Assembly (NCBI GenBank): GCA_964655525.1
Contig: CAZZNE010000020.1
Location: 7,238 to 71,237, forward strand
From: DLAJ01 sp964655525
Lineage (GTDB): Bacteria > Bacillota > Clostridia > Lachnospirales > Lachnospiraceae
Direction of reading: 5' to 3'
DNA: 64,000 nucleotides
The notes beneath the pieces are model-generated. The model was not told the origin of the DNA and did no database searches. It saw nothing but the letters and a program-made list of their open reading frames with translations. Below, one piece after another: positions 50,393 to 58,705 of the stretch (its first letter is position 1; each line of letters opens with the position of its first letter). The position numbers and the translations under genes are program-made.

Positions 50393-51691
50393 TTACTCTT
50401 CGTTCGGTATCAATGTCAGAATTTCCTTAATCGACATGCACATCTCATCCGCTTCTTTTGCCCTATGGTTTCGCAAAATTGTCTCCGCCGTCTTCTTCAT
50501 TGCCGGGAATCCGCTTCTTGTGAGCTGGTTCGCATAAATGATAATATTAACGCCTCTGTCTTTGAACTCCTGTTTCGTTACAGCATGAAAAGCGGTTGGC
50601 ACTACCACCAGCGGCGTGCTTTTATCCCCTACGCGGAATTTTTCCACAAATTCAAAAATCTCCGCAGGGTCTTCTTTTCTGGAATGGATCATGATGCCGT
50701 CAGCACCGGCCTTTACAAATGCAAACGCTCTATTGAGCGCATCCTCCATCCCGCGTTCCAAGATCAGGCTTTCTATTCTCGCTATGATCATGAATTCTTT
50801 GGTCTTCTGCGCCCGCTTTCCCGCCGCAATCTTCTGGCAGAAGTGTTCGACGGTATCCTGCGACTGTTCCACCTCCGTCCCAAACAAAGAATTCTTCTTG
50901 AGTCCGGTTTTATCCTCAATGATGACTGCCGATACCCCGATACGCTCCAATGTCTTTACATTATATACAAAGTGCTCGATCAGTCCGCCCGTATCGCCGT
51001 CTAAAATGATCGGCTTCGTTGTCACCTCCATGATGTCGTCAATCGTCCTCAGTCTGGATGACATATCCACGAGTTCAATATCCGGTTTTCCTTTTGCCGT
51101 GGAGTCGCACAGACTGGATACCCACATCGCGTCAAACTGATACGTCCTTCCGTCCTGTAAAACCGTCGTTTTTTCCGCGATCAGTCCCGTGATCCCGCTG
51201 TGCGCCTCGATCGCAGTGATCGTCTGTTTCATATCGATCAGTTTACGCAGCCTTCCCCGCCGGATATCGGGGATCGACAACTGATACCTTGCGTTCTGTT
51301 CCAGCTGTAAATAATTCTCGTTGTTAGCATAAGGGAATTCGATCAGTTCTCCTCCGTACTCTCCAAGGACAGAAAGAACCTCTTCCCGAATCGGTTTTTG
51401 GAATCCCTCGCGCCAGTCATCCCCATGCACGACATAATCAGGTTTCCATTTCCTTAAATTCTCGGCATAGCTTAGTTTTTCCTGCGGAACCACTTTCGCC
51501 ACTCCGTTAATATGCGCTATGATATTGGCTCTCTCCTCATAGGACAGGAGTGGAAAACGCTTATAGCTGCTTACTGCCTCATCGGACAGCACCCCGATCA
51601 TCAGCTCTCCATAGGCTGCCGCCTTATCAATGATCGCCAGATGACCGCTGTGTATCACGTCGGTACTGAAACACATGTATACGGTTTTCAT
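50393..51691 (-). CDS. PEP mutase fused to an N-terminal nucleotidyltransferase domain
   Basis: A 432-residue fusion. Residues 1 to about 130 form a cytidylyltransferase-like fold with HSGH (14-17), SYEERANIIAHI and HGDDWREG. Residues from about 150 form the PEP mutase domain, with the diagnostic EDKTGLKKNS (259-268) that separates it from isocitrate lyases and LDGDTGG (230-236) before it. The mutase makes phosphonopyruvate, the first C-P bond. It is the first gene of the operon. The N-terminal domain could activate the final phosphonate or another small alcohol. Both domains look intact. Confidence 0.92.
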   Translation of the reverse strand: MKTVYMCFSTDVIHSGHLAIIDKAAAYGELMIGVLSDEAVSSYKRFPLLSYEERANIIAHINGVAKVVPQEKLSYAENLRKWKPDYVVHGDDWREGFQKPIREEVLSVLGEYGGELIEFPYANNENYLQLEQNARYQLSIPDIRRGRLRKLIDMKQTITAIEAHSGITGLIAEKTTVLQDGRTYQFDAMWVSSLCDSTAKGKPDIELVDMSSRLRTIDDIMEVTTKPIILDGDTGGLIEHFVYNVKTLERIGVSAVIIEDKTGLKKNSLFGTEVEQSQDTVEHFCQKIAAGKRAQKTKEFMIIARIESLILERGMEDALNRAFAFVKAGADGIMIHSRKEDPAEIFEFVEKFRVGDKSTPLVVVPTAFHAVTKQEFKDRGVNIIIYANQLTRSGFPAMKKTAETILRNHRAKEADEMCMSIKEILTLIPNEE

Positions 51692-51708
51692 ATTTGTTCT
51701 CCCCCCAG

Positions 51709-52815
51709 CTAAATCACACTACTTTTAGCGAAGTCCATTATGATATGAACAATCTGCCTGCTTGCAGTCCCGTCTCCATATGGATTGATTGCATGGCTCA
51801 TCCGCATATATTCGGTTTCATCATCTAATAACAATTTGAAATTATCGTATATGGAATCTTCATTGGTGCCTACCAACTTCAACGTTCCGGCTTCAATTCC
51901 TTCCGGCCGCTCCGTAGTATCCCGCATTACCAAAACCGGCTTGCCAAGTGACGGCGCCTCCTCCTGTATCCCACCACTATCTGTTAAAACAAGATAGCTG
52001 TTTGCCAAAAAATTATGAAAATCAATCACATCCAGCGGCTCAATAATTTGAATTCTGTCACTACGCAACTCCTCATGCGCGATTTCTCTGACAAGCGGAT
52101 TCATATGAATCGGGTAGATGGCCTTTACATCTGCATATTCATCGATAATTCGACGGATTGCCCGGAACATCTGTCGCATAGGCGCACCGAGATTTTCTCT
52201 CCGATGCGCTGTAATAAGAATCATCCTACTGTCTTTTGCCCACGAAAGCCATTCATGTGTATACTTCGGATTCACTGTCGTCTTCAACGCGTCAATTGCA
52301 GTATTCCCCGTTACAAAAATAGAGCTCTCGTCCTTACCTTCATTGATCAGATTCTGTTTTGCCAACTGTGTCGGTGCAAAATTAATTTTAGAAACAATAC
52401 TAACCGCCTGACGGTTAAATTCTTCAGGATAAGGTGAATATAAATTATGTGTTCTCAATCCCGCCTCTACATGTCCGACCGGAATACCCAGATAAAAACA
52501 CGCAAGTGCACTTGCAAATGTCGTTGTAGTATCCCCATGAACCAAACATATATCAGGTCTTTCTTTCTCCAATATTTCCTTTTCTTGCCTTAATATATTT
52601 ACAGTAATATCAAATAGCGTCTGACGCTCCTGCATAATTTTGAGATCATAATCCGGCACGACGTTAAATGCATCCAAGACCTGCTGAAGCATTTCCCGAT
52701 GCTGTCCCGTAACACATACCCGTGTGTCTATCTCTGTATGTTTTTTTAATTCCGTTATAATCGGACACATTTTTATTGCTTCTGGCCGTGTCCCAAAGAC
52801 CAGCATAACCTTCAT
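51709..52815 (-). CDS. wecB: UDP-N-acetylglucosamine 2-epimerase (non-hydrolysing)
   Basis: A 368-residue GT-B-fold enzyme interconverting UDP-GlcNAc and UDP-ManNAc. The start MKVMLVFGTRPEAIKMCPII, GHVEAGLRT, and ITAHRRENLGAPM are typical, and VLTDSGGIQEEAPSLGKPVL is the C-terminal substrate region. The ATG has a GAGAG site. It supplies an N-acetylmannosamine precursor for the surface polysaccharide. It may also be co-transcribed with the phosphonate genes, since only 17 bases separate it from the PEP mutase gene. Confidence 0.95.
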   Translation of the reverse strand: MKVMLVFGTRPEAIKMCPIITELKKHTEIDTRVCVTGQHREMLQQVLDAFNVVPDYDLKIMQERQTLFDITVNILRQEKEILEKERPDICLVHGDTTTTFASALACFYLGIPVGHVEAGLRTHNLYSPYPEEFNRQAVSIVSKINFAPTQLAKQNLINEGKDESSIFVTGNTAIDALKTTVNPKYTHEWLSWAKDSRMILITAHRRENLGAPMRQMFRAIRRIIDEYADVKAIYPIHMNPLVREIAHEELRSDRIQIIEPLDVIDFHNFLANSYLVLTDSGGIQEEAPSLGKPVLVMRDTTERPEGIEAGTLKLVGTNEDSIYDNFKLLLDDETEYMRMSHAINPYGDGTASRQIVHIIMDFAKSSVI

Positions 52816-52961
52816 TCTCTCTTCCTCTCATCCATCCGTATTTTAGTATCATTCAGGAAAAAGCTTATCCCGGCATATGTCTACATCATTTGTCCGCTGT
52901 AATAAACCTCCGCTTCCCAAACCATATAAGATGACGTCCAAATTTACATAATAACTGCATG

Positions 52962-53927
52962 CTACTCTGTCAATACCTCTCTTGTCTGCACCGCAGGTTT
53001 TATCTTATTTTCCTCATATCCCGGCGACCTCACATCACACCGGTCGCAGCCTTCAATATACTTTCTCCTGCATGTAAACTGAATCAACTCTGCTCTCAGT
53101 TTTTCCTGCGGTTTTTCTTTCAATAAATCCACACAATCTTTCTCTGCGGATACATAACCCAAATCTGCCAAATGTGCAGCGTGGGCACAATAATACATTT
53201 TCCCGTTTAGAATACTCCTGCACAGAGTCGCGCAGCGGTCAAACTGAATCTGCATCTCTTTTTTATTACGATTCCTGCTTTGCACACTACCAAGGTCATA
53301 CCACCGGTCCTGCTTTTCCACCCGGTAAGCGATCTTCTCTCTATTGCATAGATTGATAAGCTTTCTTTTATTTCGCGACAGTTCTTTATAATCGCTCAGC
53401 CGAATCACAACTTTCTTCCTCTTCAGTGCGCGAATGAGCGCTTCATCTTTGGGACAGATCGTTCCGTTCGTTACAACAAGTACCTCTCCCACCTTCTTCG
53501 AATCAGCCAGCATATGAATAATCACTTCCAATTCACGGCGGACAAAAGGCTCCCCGCCCAGTACCAACACAGTCCTTACGTAATCTACTGCACCCAAAAA
53601 CTTCTCCAGACTTTGCTTTAAAACATCCATGTCCACATCATACGGATGCTGATAATACTGCATCAGATTTGCACAATACTTACATTTTAATGAGCATTTA
53701 GTAGTGACAACAAAATCCACCTGCGGTATCATGAAATAATCTTTTTTCAGCAGCATCAAAGCCAGTCTTTCGGGAAGTTCCCGCCATGTGCATTCCGCAT
53801 TTACATTTTTGTGCTTATTTTTATAATAATCAATTTCGCTCTTGATTAGCCCTATCCTTCTGCGCAGACTCATAGCATTTTTTTGATTGCAGTATAAATC
53901 TCTCCTAGCTGATAAACTCAATCTCAT
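52962..53927 (-). CDS. Radical SAM protein with SPASM-like C-terminus
   Basis: A 321-residue protein. The [4Fe-4S] motif is CSLKCKYC (C78, C82, C85), followed by VLVLGGEPFVRREL. The C-terminal half has further cysteines (CATLCRSILNGKMYYCAHAAH and CRRKYIEGCDRC), suggesting auxiliary clusters. Its start overlaps the stop of the sulfatase-fold gene (TAATG), so the two are translationally linked. It could modify a sugar, alcohol or lipid in the glycan pathway; the substrate is not known. Confidence 0.82.
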   Translation of the reverse strand: MRLSLSARRDLYCNQKNAMSLRRRIGLIKSEIDYYKNKHKNVNAECTWRELPERLALMLLKKDYFMIPQVDFVVTTKCSLKCKYCANLMQYYQHPYDVDMDVLKQSLEKFLGAVDYVRTVLVLGGEPFVRRELEVIIHMLADSKKVGEVLVVTNGTICPKDEALIRALKRKKVVIRLSDYKELSRNKRKLINLCNREKIAYRVEKQDRWYDLGSVQSRNRNKKEMQIQFDRCATLCRSILNGKMYYCAHAAHLADLGYVSAEKDCVDLLKEKPQEKLRAELIQFTCRRKYIEGCDRCDVRSPGYEENKIKPAVQTREVLTE

Positions 53928-56026
53928 TACCGTATTTTCCCCCTTATTATTTGTCTGCCGATATAAACTCTCTGCAGATGTAGCTCATCCAATTGAATCC
54001 TTGTCTCGATTTCATAGCGATTCGTTATAATAAAAATACACTCTTCCGCTTCATCCCCCATTGAATAGGGCGTTTTTACAATATGCCCCATAAAATATGT
54101 ACCTTCTTTCTTTGCATCATTATCCCAAATCTCGTAGATTGCAGCGTTCAAAACATTCGACGCCACAAACTCCTTCGCATATTCGGACGCGCCCATTAGA
54201 ATGATCTTTTTGCCTGCTGCCTCTCTGCAAAAATCTTCCCATGAACACCCGCCTTGTTCCTCCATCCAATTTTGGATTTTCTGTGGATCTGTGTGCAACA
54301 TCTTATACACCCGGTTTTTAGGAAAATACCTTTCCTCAAAGTCCATATAATAATGATATAGCAAGTTAAACCAGCGCTGCCTTATCATCGGCAGAAATTC
54401 TCCCACAACTTTCCTGCCAAGCCCGGTATTCGCCAAATTCATTGTCTCGTCAGGATCTTCCTGCAAATCATAAACGGCAACACATTGACCCGAATCAACA
54501 AATTCATTCAGCGTAGACGTCCACGTCATGCTATAATTCTCATTTCTGATTCCAAATTTTATCGCTTCGCGAGCAATATTGGGGCAACCATTGGTCCATT
54601 CCGTACAAACTTCTTGGTGCACTGCGTTTCCGCTAAAAAAGTTTTTTCCTTTGTATCCTTCCGGAATCGGGATTCCGGCAGTATCCAAGAGTGTTACCGG
54701 TATATCAAGATTTTCCAACAGCCGCTCATTCTTTTCAACCGGTATGCCCTTACCGGCCATATAAAACGGAATATTAAAGTTTGTTCTGTTATATGCCCAC
54801 CGCTCCGTCCCGGATGCACAGATCGGATACATAAAGTTGGAAATTCCATGATCTGCCGTTATAATAAGAAACGAATTTTCAAAAAAGTCCCTGCGTTTTA
54901 ATTCCTCCCAAAACAATCTCAACTGTCTCTCAATATGTAAAATAGAAAGCGTTTTGGACACGGACATTTTCATATCGGGCATTGTCTTTAACTCTTGCAA
55001 TAACATTTTCAAATTATCAGAATATGCTCCATCATTCTCCATTACATTCTCCTGATAATGAAAATCAAATACATGTATATAGGAAAAATAAGGAGTGTCT
55101 TCTTCTCTCTCATCCAACCAGTTCAAAAAATGATTTAATTCTCTTCCGATTGTCGGTATTGTCTCATAATTGCCACGCATATGTGTAATCAAATTATTAT
55201 TACTCTGAATACAACGATTCTCTGAACCGGCAAGTTCCCGCTCTAATATCTGATTATATTTTGGCTGACTCTCACAAAATTTTCGGTTAATCTCAATAAA
55301 ACGCTTTTTATTTTGAACTGCGATCCGGGCGCACAATTCGGCTTCTAACGGGTTTGGCGGCTCCTGATAAATATTGTCCGTCATCACCATTTCTTTACAA
55401 GCATTCCGTTCCAGTACTTCGGTATTCATAAATCGTTTATAAAAAGAATGCTCTCTCTTTAATAACAAAAAGCTCTCTATATAAGAGCACCTGTCTTTTT
55501 TAAAATCCTCGTATTCCTTTTGTTTCTCCTCACGTCCCCCGCAAAAACACTCAAACAGGAATTCAACAATGTCACTGAACAGTAGTTTCTCCCGTTCCGA
55601 TATTCTTCCACTATCATATAACCCAAAGAAATAATTTAGTCTTGATCTCCAAAGATTATACGATACCGCTCCTTCATAATTATAGTGATCCAACGTGCGG
55701 CAGCCCATCATATCTGGCTGAAAATCACAGAACATTGTCGTATGACCGCCGCAATATGTCTGATACCCGTTTTCACAAAACACTTCTAGTAATGTTTTGT
55801 TTGAATGCCTGAAATATGCCATATAATTTTGATTATCCAAAGGATACTGTGATGCAAACAATCCCTGCAATCCCGCTTCCGTAAACGGTCCGGAAGAATA
55901 CATCTGCGTTGTACAATAGGTACTTTTTTCAAGCTCATGAAAAAACGAATTCTTATAATATTTCTGATATTCCTGAATATACCAATAGGAAAGCGCATCA
56001 ATAACCAGCATCACTACATTTTTCAT
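53927..56026 (-). CDS. Cytosolic sulfatase/alkaline-phosphatase-superfamily protein with C-terminal Rossmann-like domain
   Basis: A 699-residue protein. The start VVMLVIDALSYWYI (Asp at residue 10) and LIITADHGISNFMYP carry the metal-binding residues of the phosphatase/sulfatase superfamily. The nucleophile region GPFTEAGLQGLFASQYP has Thr and not the C/S-x-P-x-R formylglycine motif, so it is likely a phospho- or phosphonotransferase or hydrolase. No transmembrane segment or signal peptide is seen. About 110 C-terminal residues (AAGKKIILMGASEYAKEFV...) form a Rossmann-like domain. The ATG at 56026 has AGGAGG. The exact reaction is unknown. Confidence 0.75.
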   Translation of the reverse strand: MKNVVMLVIDALSYWYIQEYQKYYKNSFFHELEKSTYCTTQMYSSGPFTEAGLQGLFASQYPLDNQNYMAYFRHSNKTLLEVFCENGYQTYCGGHTTMFCDFQPDMMGCRTLDHYNYEGAVSYNLWRSRLNYFFGLYDSGRISEREKLLFSDIVEFLFECFCGGREEKQKEYEDFKKDRCSYIESFLLLKREHSFYKRFMNTEVLERNACKEMVMTDNIYQEPPNPLEAELCARIAVQNKKRFIEINRKFCESQPKYNQILERELAGSENRCIQSNNNLITHMRGNYETIPTIGRELNHFLNWLDEREEDTPYFSYIHVFDFHYQENVMENDGAYSDNLKMLLQELKTMPDMKMSVSKTLSILHIERQLRLFWEELKRRDFFENSFLIITADHGISNFMYPICASGTERWAYNRTNFNIPFYMAGKGIPVEKNERLLENLDIPVTLLDTAGIPIPEGYKGKNFFSGNAVHQEVCTEWTNGCPNIAREAIKFGIRNENYSMTWTSTLNEFVDSGQCVAVYDLQEDPDETMNLANTGLGRKVVGEFLPMIRQRWFNLLYHYYMDFEERYFPKNRVYKMLHTDPQKIQNWMEEQGGCSWEDFCREAAGKKIILMGASEYAKEFVASNVLNAAIYEIWDNDAKKEGTYFMGHIVKTPYSMGDEAEECIFIITNRYEIETRIQLDELHLQRVYIGRQIIRGKIR

Positions 56027-56052
56027 CTTGCTCAATCCTCCTAAAAGGCTCA

Positions 56053-57567
56053 TCACACATAAAAGAACGTACTCGTATCTTCCCTGTCATAAAGCTTCAC
56101 AATCTGTCCCTGAAAATGATAAATATTTCTTAGTTCCTCCTCTATCTGATCCTGCCACATAAAAGATGACACCACAATACTATCCGGACAGATCTCTTTC
56201 ATCTGATCCGGATGATACACATTGTATTCTTCAAACACTTCTCCTGCATGGTTTTTATCTATTATCGCGCAAACCTTTATATTAGAGAGATTCGCTAATT
56301 GAAACAGTCTTTCTGTGTGCGTACCCGCTCCATAAATAGCTGTCCTTCCGCCTTCGACAACAGAATTCAGTATGCGGTTCACTTTTTCTATTTTGTTTGC
56401 GAAATCTTTTAATCTTACATCAAAACGCCTGCTTCTCATGTCAGAATCTCTTAATCTTTTTATCAACGCTGAATCTGCCGGAAGCCTCTCCGAGTCCATA
56501 AATATTTGTAGCACCTGCTCCCTATTTTGGAACCAGTCACCATAATTTTCCGCCCATTCTCTTGCTTTTCTTTTGAGTTCCGGCAGTCTTTCCGCATTAT
56601 CGATATAATATTCCATTGCCCTTTTTAAGCTATCGATACTGACAATGCTAAGAGGCCAATAATAGGCGTCTTCTCTTGAAATATATCTATCTACATCAAC
56701 TAACTTTCTGATCTCATCACTTCCAAATTCATTCATCGGCGCACAATCTGTAGTTATAATCGGCAGACCGCTTGCTAATGCCTCAACCAATGTTAACCCT
56801 ATGCCGTCCAGCCATGACGGATATATGTATACATCCCCCATATAATAGAGACCGGGCGCAGTTACCTCTTTCTGGATTATTTGAAGTTTTCCAGCACATG
56901 ACATTTTTTCAACAGTGTCTTTCAACTCAGGGAAATCCTCTAATAGGTCGACCTGCGTATGTATGATCAGTTTACACCGGCATTCTTTATCAAGCAGGCT
57001 AAACGCCTGCAAAATTTTGTCTGCCCCCTTCCTTTTCGGCGCATATCCAACAGAGGCAAAAAATGTTACTACTCCATCTTCAACCAAATGATAACTGCCT
57101 GCTTTGAACAGTTTTATATCCGTTCCCCACGGAACATAATAGGCCTGCTTATGATTCTCAAAAACACTAAAGTGTCTTTTTGTATTACAGATCAAAAAAT
57201 CATAAATTTGAAAAAACGGTACGGTCACCAATGTATAATAATCTATATACCCCCCTACCTTAACCCCCATTTCCTTTGCTATAATGACCGGCTCATAATA
57301 TAGCTGCTCATTAAACAGGATCACTTCAATCTGATTGCTTAACAGCCAATTTTTGAAATCACTTAACACAATGTCTGTCGAATGTTCGTTCCTCTGCTTC
57401 CCCCATGTAACATTATCAAAATCCCATTGAGGATCACCAATCGCATATTTTTCTCCCGCCCGGGCATAAATGAATACCTTATACTCCGTCTCCAGCAATT
57501 TCATATACTGTTTTGAAACATATGCCGCCCCTCTCTCAAACCAAGTAGTGACAATCCCAACATTCAT
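56053..57567 (-). CDS. GT4-type glycosyltransferase with C-terminal Rossmann-like domain
   Basis: A 504-residue protein. The GT-B core is recognised by FASVGYAPKRKGADKILQAF and SWLDGIGLTLVEALASGLPII, which has the E-x7-E-type retaining motif. After about residue 390, TAIYGAGTHTERLFQLA and CAIIDKNHAGEVF form a nucleotide-binding-like domain similar in layout to the end of the adjacent phosphatase-superfamily protein. It is part of the surface glycan operon, 26 bases upstream of that gene. Confidence 0.85.
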   Translation of the reverse strand: MNVGIVTTWFERGAAYVSKQYMKLLETEYKVFIYARAGEKYAIGDPQWDFDNVTWGKQRNEHSTDIVLSDFKNWLLSNQIEVILFNEQLYYEPVIIAKEMGVKVGGYIDYYTLVTVPFFQIYDFLICNTKRHFSVFENHKQAYYVPWGTDIKLFKAGSYHLVEDGVVTFFASVGYAPKRKGADKILQAFSLLDKECRCKLIIHTQVDLLEDFPELKDTVEKMSCAGKLQIIQKEVTAPGLYYMGDVYIYPSWLDGIGLTLVEALASGLPIITTDCAPMNEFGSDEIRKLVDVDRYISREDAYYWPLSIVSIDSLKRAMEYYIDNAERLPELKRKAREWAENYGDWFQNREQVLQIFMDSERLPADSALIKRLRDSDMRSRRFDVRLKDFANKIEKVNRILNSVVEGGRTAIYGAGTHTERLFQLANLSNIKVCAIIDKNHAGEVFEEYNVYHPDQMKEICPDSIVVSSFMWQDQIEEELRNIYHFQGQIVKLYDREDTSTFFYV

Positions 57568-57635
57568 AATGATCCTCCGTCTTTTATATTTGATGAAAAT
57601 CCCTTACAAATTCTATTTTCTTATTGTAAATTCAC

Positions 57636-58643
57636 TCAGAATAAAACACGACAGATTATCGGGATCAAGTCTTTGCCTCTTTTCCAAAGAAAGCGAATTA
57701 ATGTAAAGTTTCCTCTGCGCAATAGCAAAAAGAACAATCTGTCTTCTGGTAAAATCTGCTCAGAATCCTCATATTTTTTACATTGTCTGTAAAAAGCTGT
57801 TTGCTGAAAAGCTTTCAATTCTGAATCTGTTATTTCTTCACTTAACATGAGACTTCTCAATCGACTTCCGATCATTTTCAGATGCGCGACGTAAACTGCC
57901 GAACGCATCTTGTCATCAAGGATTCCTTCACGCTTTAAAACCGTTAAAACCTTTTTCGAAACATAAACCGTATCCGTTATGTTTTTGAAATCGACATGAT
58001 GCGTCATGCTGGAACTGACAGTTCTGTAATTATATAAGATCTTTTTGGTCACATATATGTTTTGCGCCCGGCATAAGATGGGAATAATATGTAAATAGTC
58101 CGCGTTTATACTCAAGCGATGATCTGGAACGATTAAGCGGGCATTTTTTACACAACTCATTTTTATGGCTTTATTACATAATGAATGATCTGTATTCAGA
58201 ATCGCCATATTCAAAAATTCATTTTGTTCATAAATACCTTCCCTTAACGGAATCCGATTGACCTGTTTCGCATCAGTACGCCAGCCAAAAGAGATTATGT
58301 CACAATCGGCTTTGTTTATCGCCGTGATAATCTCTTCCAGTGCATTTGGGTCAAACCAATCATCCGCATCCATACCGATCAGGTAATTTCCTTTGGCAAG
58401 TGCGATTCCTGCCAGTCTTGCCCGCATAGCACCTTCATTTTTTTTTCGAATGACAGTGATCCGTTTGTCTTTTGCAGCATATTCTTCACATATTTCGCCG
58501 CTTCCATCAATCGAACCGTCATCAACCAATATCAGCTCCCAATCAAAGTATGTCTGTTTGATCACGGAACAGATGCTTTTTCTTAAATAACGTTTACAAT
58601 TATACACAGGTGTTATAATGCTGAATTGAATCTTTTGCTTCAT
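57636..58643 (-). CDS. GT2-family glycosyltransferase
   Basis: A 335-residue GT-A enzyme starting KIQFSIITPVYNCKRYLRKSI, with LILVDDGSIDGSGEICEEYA and the DxD-type metal site in IGMDADDWFDPNAL. No transmembrane segment is seen, so it is a cytosolic or membrane-peripheral transferase. A GAGGGGAG site precedes the ATG. Donor and acceptor are unknown. Confidence 0.9.
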   Translation of the reverse strand: MKQKIQFSIITPVYNCKRYLRKSICSVIKQTYFDWELILVDDGSIDGSGEICEEYAAKDKRITVIRKKNEGAMRARLAGIALAKGNYLIGMDADDWFDPNALEEIITAINKADCDIISFGWRTDAKQVNRIPLREGIYEQNEFLNMAILNTDHSLCNKAIKMSCVKNARLIVPDHRLSINADYLHIIPILCRAQNIYVTKKILYNYRTVSSSMTHHVDFKNITDTVYVSKKVLTVLKREGILDDKMRSAVYVAHLKMIGSRLRSLMLSEEITDSELKAFQQTAFYRQCKKYEDSEQILPEDRLFFLLLRRGNFTLIRFLWKRGKDLIPIICRVLF

Positions 58644-58705
58644 AGGTACTCCCCTCGCAGATCAAAATGCGCTGTCAGCTATCTCACAATATATGCAATG
58701 ATAAG

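Noticed and set aside
46846..51691. 2-aminoethylphosphonate pathway
   Set aside because: No aminotransferase gene is in the operon; an iron alcohol dehydrogenase takes the corresponding place, favouring 2-hydroxyethylphosphonate. An aminotransferase elsewhere cannot be excluded.
50393..51691. Isocitrate or methylisocitrate lyase
   Set aside because: The active-site loop reads EDKTGLKKNS, which is the PEP mutase signature, rather than the KKCGH-type lyase motif; the context also supports phosphonate synthesis.
52962..56026. Radical SAM protein as anaerobic sulfatase-maturing enzyme for the adjacent sulfatase-fold protein
   Set aside because: The sulfatase-fold protein has no C/S-x-P-x-R motif at the nucleophile, so formylglycine formation is not expected.
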